Shown here: positions 49,816-62,159 of the stretch, one piece after another
How the letters are laid out: the number at the start of each line of letters is the position of its first letter
How positions within the stretch are numbered: the first letter of the stretch is position 1
Source: Thinopyrum elongatum
Taxonomy: Eukaryota; Streptophyta; Magnoliopsida; Poales; Poaceae
Length of the DNA: 64,000 bases
NCBI GenBank assembly: GCA_011799875.1
Contig: CM022300.1
Coordinates: 239,907,088-239,971,087 of the forward strand
Direction of reading: 5' to 3'
Notes under the pieces: generated by a model
Databases searched by the model: none
What the model was told of the DNA's origin: nothing
The model's input: the letters and a program-made list of their open reading frames with translations, nothing else
Position numbers and translations under genes: made by a program

Positions 49816-52594
49816 AGCATCCCCAAGCTTAATTCCTGCTCGTCCTCGAGTATGTAAATGATAAAAACAGAATTTTTGATGTGGAATGCTACCTAACATA
49901 TTTATCAATGTAATCTTCTTTATTATGGCATGAATATTCAGATCCATAAGATTCAAAACAAAAGTTTAATATTGACATAAAAACAATCATGTCTTCTCAA
50001 AATAACATGACGAAAGAAAGTTATCCCTACAAAATCATATAGTCTGGCTATGCTCCATCTTCATCACACAAAGTATTTCATCATGCACAACCCTGATGAC
50101 AAGCCAAGCAATTGTTTCATACTTTTGATGTTCTCAAACTTTTTCAACTTTCACGCAATACATGAGCGTGAGCCATGGATATAGCACTATAAGCGGTATA
50201 GAATATGGTGGTTGTGGAGAAGACAAAAAGAAGGAGAAAGTCTCACATCAACTAGGCAAATTAATGGACTATGGAGATGCCCATCAATTGATATCGATGC
50301 AAGTGAGTAGGGATTGCCATGCAACGGATGCACTAGAGCTATAAGTGTATGAAAGCTCAAAAAGAAACTAAGTGGGTGTGCATCGAACTCGCTTGCTCAC
50401 GAAGACCTAGGGCAATTTGAGGAAGCCCGTCATTGGAATATACAAGCCAAGTTCTATAATTAAAAATTCCCACTAGTATATGAAAGTGACAAAATAGGAG
50501 ATTCTCTATCATGAAGATCATGGTGCTACTTTGAAGCACAAGTGTGGAAGGAGGATAGTAACATTGTCCCTTCTCTTTTTTCTCTCATTTTTTTCTTTTC
50601 TCCTTTTTTTGTTTGGGCTTCTTTGGCCTCTTTTATTTTTTACAAAGTTCGGAGACTCATCCAAACTCATGAGGGAATCATAGCTTCCATCATCCTTTCC
50701 TCACATGGGACAATGCTCTAATAATGATGATCATCACACTTTTATTTACTTACAAGAATTACAAATCGATACTAGAACAAGATATGACTCTATATGAATG
50801 CCTCCGGTGGTGTACCGGGATGTGCAATGATCAAGAGTGACATGTATAAAAAATATGAACGGTGGCCTTGCCACAAATACGATGCCAACTACATGATCAT
50901 GCAAAGTAATATGACAATGATGGTGCGTGTCATAATAAAACAGAACGGTGGAAGTTGCATGGCAATATATCTCGGAATGGCTATGGAAATTCCATAATAG
51001 GTAGGTATGGTAGCTGTTCTGAGGAAGGGTATATGGTGGATTTAATCCACCAGCGAAAGTTGCACGGTACTAGAGAGGCTAGCAATGGTGGAAGGGTGAG
51101 AGTGCGTATAATCCATGGACTCAACATTAGTCATAGAACTCACATACTTATTGCAAAAATTTATTAGCCATCAAAACAAAGTACTACACGCATGCTCCTA
51201 GGGGGATAGATTGGTAGAAAAAGACCATCGCTCGTCCCCGACCGCCACTCATAAGGAAGACAATCAAAAAATAAATCATGCTCCGACTTCATCACATAAC
51301 GGTTCACCATATGTGCATGCTACGGGAATCACAAACTTTAACACAAGTATTTCTTCCAATCCACAATTACTCACTAGCATTACTCTAATATAACCATCTC
51401 TATATCTCAAAACAAATGCAAGGAATCAAACTTCTCATCTATTCAATGCTCTTTATATGAAAGCTTTTATTATATCCCTCTTGGATGCCCATCATATTAG
51501 GACTAATTTCATAACCTAAGTAAATTAGCACGCTGTTTAAGACTCTCAAAATAATATAAGTGAAGCATGAGAGTTCAACAATTTCTATAAAATAAAGCCA
51601 CCGCCGTGCTCTAAAAAGATATAAGTGAAGCACTAGAGCAAACTGCCTAGCTCAAAAGATATAAGTGAAACACATAGAGTATTCTAATAAATTCATGATT
51701 AATGCGTGTCCCTCTCAAAAGGTGTGTACAACAAGGATGATTGTGTCAAACTAAAAATCAAAGACTCATATCATACAAGACGCTCCAAGCAAAACACATA
51801 TCATGTGGTGAATAAAAATATAGCCTCAAGTAAATTTACCGATGGATTGAAGACAAAAGAGGGGATGCCATCCGAGGTATCCCCAAGCTTAGATGCTTGG
51901 TTGTCCTTGAATATTAACTTGGGGTGCCTTGGGAATCCCCAAGTTTAGTATCTTGCCACTCCTTATTCCGTTATCCATGAAATCTTTACCAAAAACTTGA
52001 AAACTTCACAACACAAAACTCAACAGAAAACTCATAAGATCCGTTAGTATAATAAAATAAATCACCCCTTTTGGTACTGTTGTGAACTCATTCTTAATTT
52101 ATATTGGTGCTATATCTACTGTATTCCAACTTCTTCATTGTTCATACCCCCCTGATACTACCCATAGATTCATCAAAATAAACAAACAACACATAGAAAA
52201 CAGAATTTGTCAAAAACAGAACAGTCTGTACTAATCTGGAAATTTTGTATCCTTCTGTAACTCCAAAAATTCTGAAAAATTAGGAAATTTGTATATCAAT
52301 CTTGTGTAAAAAATTCAGATCAAAAGCACGTTTCTGTGATTTTTTAAATTTCTGGCAATGAGCGTAAAAGTTTCTGTTTTTCAGCAAGATCAAATCAAAC
52401 TATCACCGTAGACCATCCCTAAGGTCTTACTTGGCTCAAATACTAATTAAAACACCAAAACACAATTACTACAAAGGTAATAATGTGTATTTATTGAAAA
52501 ACAGAACCAAAAATGAAAAACATAAAAATAAAATTGGGTTGCCTCCCAACAAGCGCTATTGTTTAACGCCCCTAGCTAGGCATAAAACATAGAT
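49816..52594. other. Internal DNA of the LTR element without an ORF
   Basis: The AT-rich internal region has no protease, reverse transcriptase, RNase H or integrase motif on either strand. This marks the element as non-autonomous. The phrase CCCCAAGCTTA recurs near 51890, so an internal duplication is possible. Confidence 0.6.
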
Positions 52595-53288
52595 CTAGGT
52601 ATTGTCATCTTTGGTATTTTTTTCCATAGATGCGTTCTTATCAAGGGATTTTGCAAAGATAACTTGAAACACATTATCCATTTTGGGATTATCAAGTTGC
52701 CCATCTAGGTATCCCCTTTGATTTCCAGCCACAATCCAAGAATATTGTTGACTAACATCATTGAAAACTTGTTGGATCACATCTAAAACGGGGATTTTCT
52801 TTTTAAGGTTCTCATAAAAAATTTGATTATTTCCAAGCAAATGTCTCAACGTATAGTCACTATTGTAAAGGATCTCATCTATCATCGGTTTTTCACTGTT
52901 CATACCATAAAAATCAAAAATTTCCCTAGCCTCCCGTACTATGTGATCAAATTCATTCATAAGAACATGGGTAGCTATCTTTTTAGCTTTGGGATCTTTT
53001 ATAACGGGAAGCTCATAAAACAATCTTTGCAAGGTAGGATGGGTACGAATAAATCAAATTTCAAATTGCAGAACTAGTGTTGAAATAGCCTTCGCATAAG
53101 TTTTAGTTTTTATGTATAGGAGCATCATCAAAAGGCAAATTGTTGATACAATTAAAAAATTCTTGGATATATTCTTTTCCCATAACATTCCCTTGCCCCA
53201 AAACAAAAGTTTTAACATCCAGATTGCCAGATCGTCCAATTTTAGGAGTTAGGCCATCATCTGTTTCTGCCATACCGAAGTCACTCAT
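52595..53288 (-). pseudogene. Orphan ORF of the LTR element
   Basis: From ATG 53288 it reads MSDFGMAETDDGLTPKIGR, NLDVKTFVLGQGNVMGKEYI and PFDDAPIHKN, then two stops (about 53105 and 53055) and a frameshift. It continues 53032-52595 with LQRLFYELPVIKDPKAKKIA, FDHIVREAREIFDFYG, YTLRHLLGNNQIFYENLKKK and NVFQVIFAKSLDKNASMEK. I recall the same roughly 230-residue protein in other wheat elements of this type; its function is unknown. It sits where gag normally lies, straight after the primer site, but has no zinc knuckle or other gag mark that I can see. Confidence 0.65.
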
Positions 53289-53476
53289 GATGATGGGTTC
53301 AAGCAAACAAAAAGATCGAGCGGAGAGAAAAGGGCGAATGAAAAGGCAAATATTTTTGTGTTTTTCTTAAAAAAATTTAGAAGTGGGGAAGAGGAAAACG
53401 AGAAGCAAATGGCAAATAATGTAATGCAAGAGATGATAGTTTATGATGGATACTTGGTAGGCTTGATGTAGAACTT

Positions 53477-53493
53477 CCCCGGTAACGGCGCCA
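53477..53493 (-). promoter_or_regulatory. Primer binding site, tRNA-Asp type
   Basis: The minus strand reads TGGCGCCGTTACCGGGG, complementary to the 3' end of plant tRNA-Asp with one mismatch, 11 nt from the end of the right LTR. It fixes the orientation of the element. Confidence 0.8.
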
Positions 53494-53504
53494 GAAATTC
53501 CTCC

Positions 53505-54741
53505 TGCTACTTCTTGAGCTTGCGTTGATTTTTCCCTTGAAGAGGAAAGGGTGATGTAGCAAAGTAGAGATAAGTATTTCCCTCAGTTAAGAACCAAGGT
53601 ATCAATCCAGTAGGAGGCACAAGCAAGTCTCCAATCTATGCACCTACACAAACTAACAAACACTTGCACTCAACGCGAAAAAGGGGTTGTCAATCCCTTC
53701 ATGGTCACGAACAAGAGTGAGATCTAATAGAGATAGGTATAAAAGATAAATAAAAGAGCACACTAAATTAAATATAAATAAATTGCAGCAAGGTATTTTT
53801 GGTTTATAGATCTGAAAATATATGATGGAAAATAGACCCGGGGGGCATAGGTTTCACTAGAGGCTTCTCTCTTGAAGATAGCATACAGTGGGTAAACAAA
53901 TAACTGTTAAGCAATTGATAGAAAAGCACAAAGTTATGATGATATCTAAGGCAATGATCATGAATATAGGCATCACGTCCGTGACAAGTAGACCGACTCC
54001 TGCCTGCATCTACTACTATTACTCCACACATCGACCGCTATCCAGCATGCATCTAGAGTATTAAGTTCATAAGAACGGAGTAACGCCTTAAGTAAGATGA
54101 CATGATGTAGAGGGATAAACTCAAGCAATATGATATAAACCCATCTTTTTATCCTTGATGAAAACAATATAATATGTGCCTCGCTACCCCTTCTGTCACT
54201 GGTGAGGACACCGCAAGATTGAACTCAAAACTAAGCACCTCTCCTATTGCAAGAAAAACCATTCTAGTTGGCCAAACCAAACCGATAGTTCAAAGAGAAA
54301 TACAAAGATATCTTAATCATGCATAAAAGAGTTCAGAGAAGACTCAAATAATATTCATAGATAATCTGATCATAAATCCACAATTCATCGGATCTCAACA
54401 AACACACCGCAAAAAAGTATTACATCGAATAGATCTCCAAGAACATCGAGGAGAACATTGTATTGAAGATCAAAGAGAGAGAAGAAGCCATCTAGCTACT
54501 AGCTATGGACCCGTAGGTATGTGGTAAACTACTCACACATCATTGGAATGGCATCAAGGTTGATGTAGAGGCCCTCCGTGATCGAATCCCCCTTCGACAG
54601 ATCGCCGGAAAAGGGCCCAAGATGGGATCTCACGGGAACAGAGGCTTGCGGCGGCGGAAAAGTATTTTGGTGGACGCTTCTGGTGTTGCGGGAATATTTG
54701 GGAATTTATAGTGCAAAGATTAGGGTTGGAAGACCTCCGAG
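53505..54741 (-). repeat. 5' LTR (truncated)
   Basis: It matches 48206 onward until GGAAGACCTCCGA and then stops. About 370 bp present in the left LTR (49460-49815) are missing. The break coincides with the CACTA end. Confidence 0.85.
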
Positions 54742-55139
54742 TACTATAAAAAAAATACACTTATGTGATGATACGTCTTTGTCACAGTAGGCCACGTTTT
54801 CTGTCATGCATGTACATCCATGATGATTTTATGACAGAATCAAGATAGTCATACCTATGCTGTCGTAGAAGTATTCCATGACAATACCAAAACTATCATC
54901 ACGGAATTGTTCACTTCCATGACGATAAATGATGCGTCATGGAAGTGCTTTCGTCAAGGGTAACCGACAGGTGGCATCTACCGTAACGGGTCACCGTTTA
55001 TCTATCGGGTCCGGTTTTGGATCCGATAACCAGTTAATAGCAACGACCAATGGCGATTTTCCACGTGTAAAATTCTCATTGGCCGGAGGAAACACGTGTC
55101 AGCTCGTCATTGGGTCGGATATGCGCCTATGATATGTCG

Positions 55140-55960
55140 ACACGTGCGACGGCCCAACACTGGCCCATTTAGCTTACAAAGGATGGCCTGTTTGACTTGG
55201 TCAAAAGATAGCGGGCCGGCCCATGAAAAGCCTGTTAACAGTCTGTTCGCATATAGCCCATTTTACGGCCTGGTAACTCACGGCCCGTTATGGCGTTCCC
55301 GAAATCGGCCCAACAGCATCATGTGGGCCGTCCAGTATAATACCAGCCCGCTTCATTTTCGGCCCATGTAAGGCCCAGGACGTCTTTCGACCCAGACGAG
55401 GGCTTTCGTATCTTTGGGCCCTTTAATGGGCGGCGGTGACTCTGGCCCATAATAAACAGTAAATTTCTTTATGCCCAATAACGGCCCATGATTCAAATGG
55501 GCCGTTTCCAGCCTGTGTTAGCTTTTGGCCTACTGACGGCCCATAGATTCTTGGGCTCCTTTTCGGCCCTCGATTACTTCCGGTCCGTTACTGGCCTATT
55601 CCCCTAATGGGACAAATTCAGCCCGTGGTTAGAATCGGCTCGTTTTTGGCCTGTTAACCCATTGCGCCGTTTCCATCCCGTCCTATATTCTAGCCCATTA
55701 ACGACCCGTTATGCCTGTGATAGAATTAAGCCTTTGCTGTCTTCCGGCCTGTTAATGGCCCGTTACCGTGCTGGCCCGATACCAATTACGCCCGTTTACG
55801 TCCCATGTGGGCCTATTTATCCGACGACCCGAGGCCCACTGAATCTACGAGCCGTTGGAGGCCCATTTATCCGACGGCCCGTAGGAGGTCCATGGGTCCT
55901 ACGGCCCGTAGCATGCTCAAGGTTACCACGGTCCGTATATGGCCCATGGTTGTTGCGGCC
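55140..55960. repeat. CACTA subterminal GGCCC-rich repeats
   Basis: Dozens of short GGCCC, CGGCCCGTTA and GGCCCAT motifs in both orientations with irregular spacing of about 15-40 bp. Such motif clusters bind the element-encoded TnpA-type protein in En/Spm. Here this is inferred from composition. Confidence 0.7.
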
Positions 55961-56285
55961 ACTAGCAAACCAAGGAAAAGGAAGACTAGGGAAATAAATA
56001 AGACAGAAACTAACGCTAGGCTATTAAGGCGATTGCACAGATTACATCCAATGGGCATCAAAGTTCGCCACCAGTGCAAATATAGGGAACACCCTACACT
56101 ATACAAAAATGGCTTGCTGTTTTCTTCGGCCGGTCGCTGCACGTTAAGAACAAATTTTGTATCGCAACAAAACAAATTACAACCATAAAACAAAAGGAAG
56201 GTTGGCATAAAAGTTAACAGTCCGATAGATAAATGCACCACCAGAAGTTCAGAAGCTCAGTTCATTTGACCTGACTGTTACGTTT

Positions 56286-58585
56286 TTATGCTGTACTATC
56301 CGATGGAGCACCATAACCTTCGCCTTCATTTCTCCTAGGCTCCTGAACAACATAGCAAATGTCTGATAGTCTGGTTTCAAAACCATGCATATCTTGACGA
56401 CATCGAACAATTGCTTTCCTTGTTTCACAAAGGGTCTCTGTTAGGGAATGGACTTGTGTTTGGAGCGCAGATATAACATTGTTTTGAGCTTGCATATCTT
56501 GATCATGAGGCAGTTTGGACGAGATTGCCTTAACAACCAACCCAGTATTACGCAAGAACGTGCTTTTGGCACTGTTAGTGGACAGGTACTGACCCATTGC
56601 AGCAAGAGGTGACATTGCGGTTATAGTTGCCTCGTCACCTTCAGAAGGTGGCGGTTCCACCATTTGTTCCATAGCTTGCTGAAAAGTTGAGTTTTTACAT
56701 TAGTAGTACCAGAACAGAAGATATTAAGGAGGCAGCAAAACAAAACAAAATAGCTTTGGCCTATATATAGAACTTATTTTGGTGAACCCGTGTAAAATAT
56801 TAGTTGTATTTTACTACAAAGTACATAATAAAACCAGGTTCCAAACATTTGACCATGTATCATGGCTAATGTATTGTCTATTTCTTCACATTGTATTGAC
56901 AGCTAAGGATAAAGAGACAAAGTTTATAATACGGTAAGCATAGTATGACATTATTCATATCACAAAACAACTAAGAACAGACAAACAGGCAATTGTAACG
57001 TTGTGTAGACAAGTCCAACACGGAACTAGATTACAGATCAAGATCAAAGGAACATCACTCCTCTCTTTTAAACTTTGTAAGGTGCAATGATATGCTAAGA
57101 CAATTGTGTATAAAATTGAAAAGAGTAATAGACATTGGCTGCAAACCGTGCAGTTCAATGCACAAGTCAGAGTAAGTAATAGTTAAAAGGCATGAGGAAT
57201 AAGGACTTACAACAGCGGCTTTGACTGGTGTAGTCATCCCCTTCGTATTGCTGGTGTGATAGTCCTTGAAAATTTCCACAGCATTTGGTTCAGGTACTTT
57301 TTGGTCCTTGCAGGCTTTCCTCTGCATTTGGAACAAGTCAATATAGATCTGATAATATGGCACAGCGAAAAGAGTGAAACAACAGCTAATTACAAGAGCC
57401 TCGTAGTGTGAAATATAGCTACGAGATCCTGTCGTCTGTTGGAATTTCACTTTTGTACGGTTGGCCTTGTTCTTCGAACAGTTCACCTACAAGAAGATAG
57501 ATTTGTGAGGCACATGCGTAAATAGGAGTTTAACATGTGATCTGATCACATATATATATAACGTACTTGATACTTTGGATCAGACCAGTGTTTAACGAGG
57601 CCTCTCCAGTCTTCATCCGATATATTTTCCACTGGAGATGTTTGGGCAAGTTCATTGTTAGCCTGGCCTTCAAAGTGAGTTTTCCTCAAGTTATACCGAT
57701 ACTGTCGCAGAGCAGACTTGAAAACATGGGTGCATGCTTGTCTGGTTGCATCATCTTGGCTATCCAACTTGAACCTCATCTGTTGAAAATTATGGGAGTC
57801 TCATTACCAGCAACCTAGAAAGTATGGGACATACCAAGATGATATTACTAATTTCCATACATAACCATACTTACAGATAAATGGTCAAGGAAGGTGTTGA
57901 ACTGGGTTTCGTCTTTGTCATTCCTGTACTGAATCCATGTTGGGAGGATATGTGCATGACACCTAACGGCAACCGCTGCCTCTGATACTAACTTGGCTGA
58001 CTATGTAGCATCACGTGGCCCTTTTAAACCTGCCTCAAAACGGATCTCCATTCTTCCTCCTCTAGATTTAGTTAACCCATCGAGCATTATCCCTGATGTC
58101 TGTTTCCTCTTGCGCCTAGGTGCTAGTCCAACAACAAACATTGGAAGTGTTAGTGTACATCAAACTGTGAGACTACATATAAAGAAGCATGCAACTGTAA
58201 CTTGACTCCAGCAACTACCTTCTTGCTGTTGAAGCTCACAAGGTTCATCTGATCTTGCCAACTTGTCTTGTGTCAAGAGTGCTTCAGAAGTAGTGTCAGG
58301 TGGCAAGGGAGCTTGGGAACGTGCTGCTAGCTGAGTTGACAAACGAGTAACTCGTGCAGCTGGTGGTACTATGGAAGGTGTTGCAACAACTAGGGCTGTC
58401 ACTGCTTGTTTGGTGGAAGCTATTAGTTTCTGTTTGGGTTGTTTTGCAGCTGGTGTAGCACGGGATACCATGTTTGTACAATTTTTCGGTGGACTTTGAC
58501 CTTCTATTGCACCATCAGTACCAACAGAATCAGCATAATTCTTCCGTTTCCGTGCGTCCTCAGTACTAACACCATCCCCTGCCAT
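56286..58585 (-). pseudogene. CACTA Tnp1/PTTA-like transposon gene, six exons, one nonsense codon
   Basis: Exons: 58585-58219, 58122-57875, 57779-57567, 57486-57394, 57321-57211 and 56678-56286. Every junction is GT-AG and the phases add up to 475 codons including the stop. Exon 1 (MAGDGVSTEDARKRKNYADS) is low-complexity and basic. Exon 2 has MLDGLTKSRGGRMEIRFEAG then LKGPRDAT. Exons 3-4 carry the Plant transposase Ptta/En/Spm (Transposase_24) core: DEDWRGLVKHWSDPKYQ joined to VNCSKNKANRTKVKFQQTTG and SRSYISHYEAL. Exon 5 is RKACKDQKVPEPNAVEIFKD. The last exon ends in a probable coiled coil (ALQTQVHSLTETLCETRKAI). The single defect seen is TAG at 58001-58003 right after GPRDAT. In En/Spm such proteins are thought to bind subterminal repeats. 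More 5' exons may exist (58586-61340). Confidence 0.8.
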
Positions 58586-61340
58586 TTTGTGTTCCTTCCT
58601 CTTTCTCTATGCCATGTCAAGTCAAGCCGACAAGAAAAAGGAATAAAAATTTAGTTCTTCAGAACAAATTGATGCGTGATACAGACAAACTGAACTTTGA
58701 TGTTAGAAAACCGCATGATAGGAGGATGTAATATGTACGAAAAACAGGACGACATGAGATAATCAGAACTATGATGTGTAAACTAAGCAGAAGGCATTTC
58801 AATAAATTAGAAGCAATGCAATGGAAGGTAGACACCATATGAAAGATGCTACAAGTATCGCTCAGCTAAGTTAACAGTGTCTCGTCATAACTTGCATTTA
58901 AACAAATATGAAGCAGTACAAGAAATAAATCATATGCAAGATGCAAACAACATCACACTACCAAGTTAAAGGTCTCTCGTCATTAGTGCCATTGCATATT
59001 CACAGCATTGCATATTCACAACTATGATGTGTAAACTAAGTAGAAGTAATTTAATCAAATTACAAGCAATACAAGCTAGACACCATATGCAACATGCAAG
59101 ACAATATCACACTGCCAAGCTAGAGAAAGCACCTGGGATGCCGGTTTCGCCGGAAGACCGCCATCAGTCCCTGCCTTATTTTTTCCTTCCTCTTTCTTAA
59201 TTTTATTGGCTTGTCAAGTCAAACCAACAAGAAAAATGAATAAAAATTCGCTTTTCAGAACTCATTGATGCAGGATGCTGACGAGCACTACTTTAATGTA
59301 AGGCGACCGCATGATAGGACGATTGAATGTGTAAGAAAAAAGGACAGCATTGCATATTCACATCTATGATGTGTAAGCTAAGCAAATGCATTTCAACAAA
59401 TTAGAAGCAATGAAAGCTAGACACCATATGAAAGATGCAACGAATATCACTCTACCAAGTTAAAACTGTCTCGTCATAAGTGCCATTTCAACAAATTACA
59501 AGTAGTACAAGCTAGAAAAGAATGCGAGATGTAACCTATATCACGCTCTCAAGTTAAACGTGCCTTATGATAAGTGATTGTTGCAGGTTACACAACAGTA
59601 GTACTTTGATGTAAGAACATGGTGTGATAGACAGATATTGTATGTTCTAGAAATAGGAACACGTGTCTTATTCACAAGTATAATGTGTAAAGTAATCAGA
59701 TGGAATTCAACAAAATTAGAAGCAATACAAGCTAGACATCATACATAACATGCAACAACATATAACAGTGCCAAGTTAGAGGGAGCACCTGTGATGGTCG
59801 ACTAGGGGAGACGTGCTCATCATCAACACAACTACGTTGAGTGTCTATGCATGTGTTGTGTTGCAAATTTTCTTGGGGGGGATGACGGAGTAGAATCTGT
59901 AGAGGCCCTCGATTTCAGTTGTTTGGGTGGAGCACCTTTATCCACTGCCTTGCTAATTTCCTTCCGCTTTATTGATTTTGCATTGTCAAGTAAAACTGAC
60001 AAGAAAAAGCAATAAAATTCACTCTTCTGAACTCATTCATGCATGATACTGACAATCACTACTTTGATGTAAGGCAAACACATGACACGAGGATGGAATA
60101 TGTACGAAAAACAGGACAGCATGACATATTCACAACTATTTGTGTAAACTAAGCAGAAGCCATTTCAACAAACTAGAAGCAATGCAAGCTAGACACCACA
60201 TGAAAGATGTAACCAATATGACTCTGCCAAGTTAAAAGCGTCCCATCATAAATGGCATTTCAACAAATTAGAAGCAGTGCATGCTATAAATCATATGAAA
60301 GATGCAACCAATATCACTCTGCATATACTAAAGGTGTCTCATCATAATTAATTGATGCAGGATACAAAAAAACAGTAGTTTTATGTAAGGACATGCTTAA
60401 TAGACAGATGTACTATGTACCAAAAACAAGAAGGCATGTCACATTAAGAGGTATAATGTATAAACTAAGTAGAATAGCACATGCAATTTAACCAGATTGG
60501 AAGAATTATAATCTAGACACTATATGCAACATGCAACCACATATCATGCTGCCAAGTTAGAGCCAGCACCTGCGATGGTGGTGTAGGAGAAATGCGGTCA
60601 TCAACTACAGAGCTACGTTGATTATCTTCATCTAGCATTGCTGTTTCTTGAGAATCATGTGGGGAGGCTGACACTGCATTCTTTAAAAGAGGATCTTTTC
60701 TTACAGCAGTCCACGAGCCTGACTGTCTTATCATAAGTGATTGATGAGGGATACACAAGAAATTAGTTTGATGTAAGAACATGGTTAATAGACAGATGTA
60801 GTAACGTACCAAAAACAGGAAGGCATGTCATATTCAAAGGTATAATGTGTAAGCTAAGCAGATGCAATTTAACCAAATTGGAAGCAATACAAGCTAGACA
60901 CCCGCTGGAGTGGTGAGCATGATCATCGAGGACCTGAGAGCCTGGTGGGAGGCAGGCTGCTTCGCCACCACCGTGGCTTTTTAGTTGGCTTGCAGGTGAT
61001 GCCTGTCTGTGCTTGGCTTGTCACTGGCTCGGCCAGTGCCCTGACTAGCTATTTGGCTTCTGGTGCTCCCGGGATGGTGGTTCATGTAAAAAATATCTTT
61101 CCTTATCTTAATAAAGATCGACTTCGTCCTTTCGAATAAAAGCTAGACACCATATGCAACATGCAACCACATATGACACCGCGAAGTTAAAGCAAGCACC
61201 TGGGATGGTGGTTCATGGCAAGCGAGATCATCAACTCCAGAGCTACGTTTAGCATCTCCATCTGCTAACACTGCACCCTTTATAGCGCCGAAACATGTCT
61301 TGTCTAAGCCTGAAGAAAGCTGGAGCTGCTTCTCTCTTTT
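58586..61340 (-). repeat. Serially duplicated exon-intron modules
   Basis: Minus-strand exon-like blocks end at about 61197 (RSSGVDDLACHEPPSQ), 60566 (RSSVVDDRISPTPPSQ), 59787 (RSCVDDEHVSPSRPSQ) and 59130 (GGLPAKPASQ). Each is followed by the same donor start, GTGCT. Several are preceded by TTTTTCTTGTCGG-like pyrimidine tracts and AAGAGGAAGGAA. The introns share CAAATTAGAAGCAATGCAAGCTAGACACCATATG and CTGCCAAGTTA in diverged copies. It looks like repeated duplication of one exon with its intron. Confidence 0.6.
60903..61139 (+). mobile_element. Short retroposon insertion with 12 bp target duplication
   Basis: AAGCTAGACACC occurs at 60891-60902 and 61140-61151. Between them lies a 237 bp insert unlike the surrounding modules, ending TTAATAAAGATCG and then TTCGAATAA. 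It resembles a 5'-truncated LINE tail or SINE: variable-length duplication and an A-rich end. I cannot name the family. Confidence 0.65.
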
Positions 61341-62120
61341 ATTTCATGCTTCTATCAACCGGTTGGCAGAGGCTGAAATACCCATGAATAAAAAAACAAT
61401 AGTGAGAGTATGGGTGAAGTGTGTGTAGAACTAGTGCACTGTAAAAGTAGCAGATAGCACGTGGCCGAAAAATAAATGACAGGAGACATATGATAGCTCT
61501 ATAGCATTGCATGGCAAACAAAATTAGATTCTACTCCGTATGATTTTGTAATATATGAGCACAGGGATGGCTGGGAAATGCAGGTACTCCTCCAGCACAC
61601 CACCACATGTGGTCCTATCAAAATAATAGTCGACTAAAAATAAATAGGTCAGTCGATTTTTTTATGAACCGTCCGATCTACAAGGAATGGGCAGATGGCC
61701 TTCGTCTACCTCCCGCCAGTCACTGTTGATGATCTTTCTCGAATCGCCAGCGACCACCGGCCCAGACCCCTGCCTCCGCCGCCCCACCCTCCCCTCGACC
61801 TCACACCACCGCCGTGCTTGGCAGCGCCCCCCGACCATCTCTTTAAGCCCGGCCGACCTCCAGATCGAGCGCCAGAAGCTCCTAGCTCCCACACACCCCT
61901 AAGATAAACACTGAGGCACTGCTTCCCCGGCGTAATAGGCAGACTAGCAGCTGTTACACCGGGGAATGCTTCCTTTAATTGGGAATCAACTGACAAGGAA
62001 TTGAAATCCAATGGGGCGACGAACCTATAGCTAAGGTGAAATAGTATATGAGGAGAAACCTTGCATCGCGAGTTACTAGGAACATCTAGTATCAGGAAGA
62101 ATGTGTAGGAAGAAGCGGTC
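61341..62120. other. No gene seen
   Basis: AT-rich to 61680, then a GC-rich stretch (61690-61910) with short open frames on both strands and no recognised domain. Confidence 0.3.
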
Positions 62121-62159
62121 AACTAGTGTCTTCTGTGGGATGAATACCGTGCAACCAGA

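Larger units (their letters stand above)
48206..54741 (-). mobile_element. Non-autonomous gypsy-type LTR retrotransposon, minus strand
   Basis: Two near-identical long repeats in direct orientation (48206-49815 and 53505-54741) enclose 3.7 kb. On the minus strand the order is 5' LTR (right, truncated), primer site, one decayed ORF, then AT-rich DNA without pol, purine tract AAGCTTGGGGATGCT, and 3' LTR (left). The LTRs begin TGATATGTCTCC and end GTAGCA, a type I recall as abundant in Triticeae. The LTRs differ by a few percent by eye, so the insertion is not recent. The missing piece of the right LTR was removed or displaced by the CACTA that starts at 54742. Confidence 0.88.
54742..61340. mobile_element. 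CACTA (En/Spm) transposon, left end and gene region
   Basis: The element starts TACTATAAAA, a CACTA end with the first base changed. It is followed by a subterminal region rich in TATGACAG and CCATGACGATAAA motifs and then GGCCCGTTA-type motifs (55150-55960), typical of Triticeae CACTA elements. A minus-strand Tnp1/PTTA-like gene follows. No right end (TAGTG) was located, so the true limit is unknown and may lie beyond 64000. No Tnp2 transposase is visible. Confidence 0.75.

Noticed and set aside
54742..55960. Rearranged rDNA spacer or promoter cluster suggested by GGCCCA motifs
   Set aside because: GGCCCA motifs can be promoter elements, but their density, both orientations and position next to a CACTA end fit CACTA subterminal repeats better.
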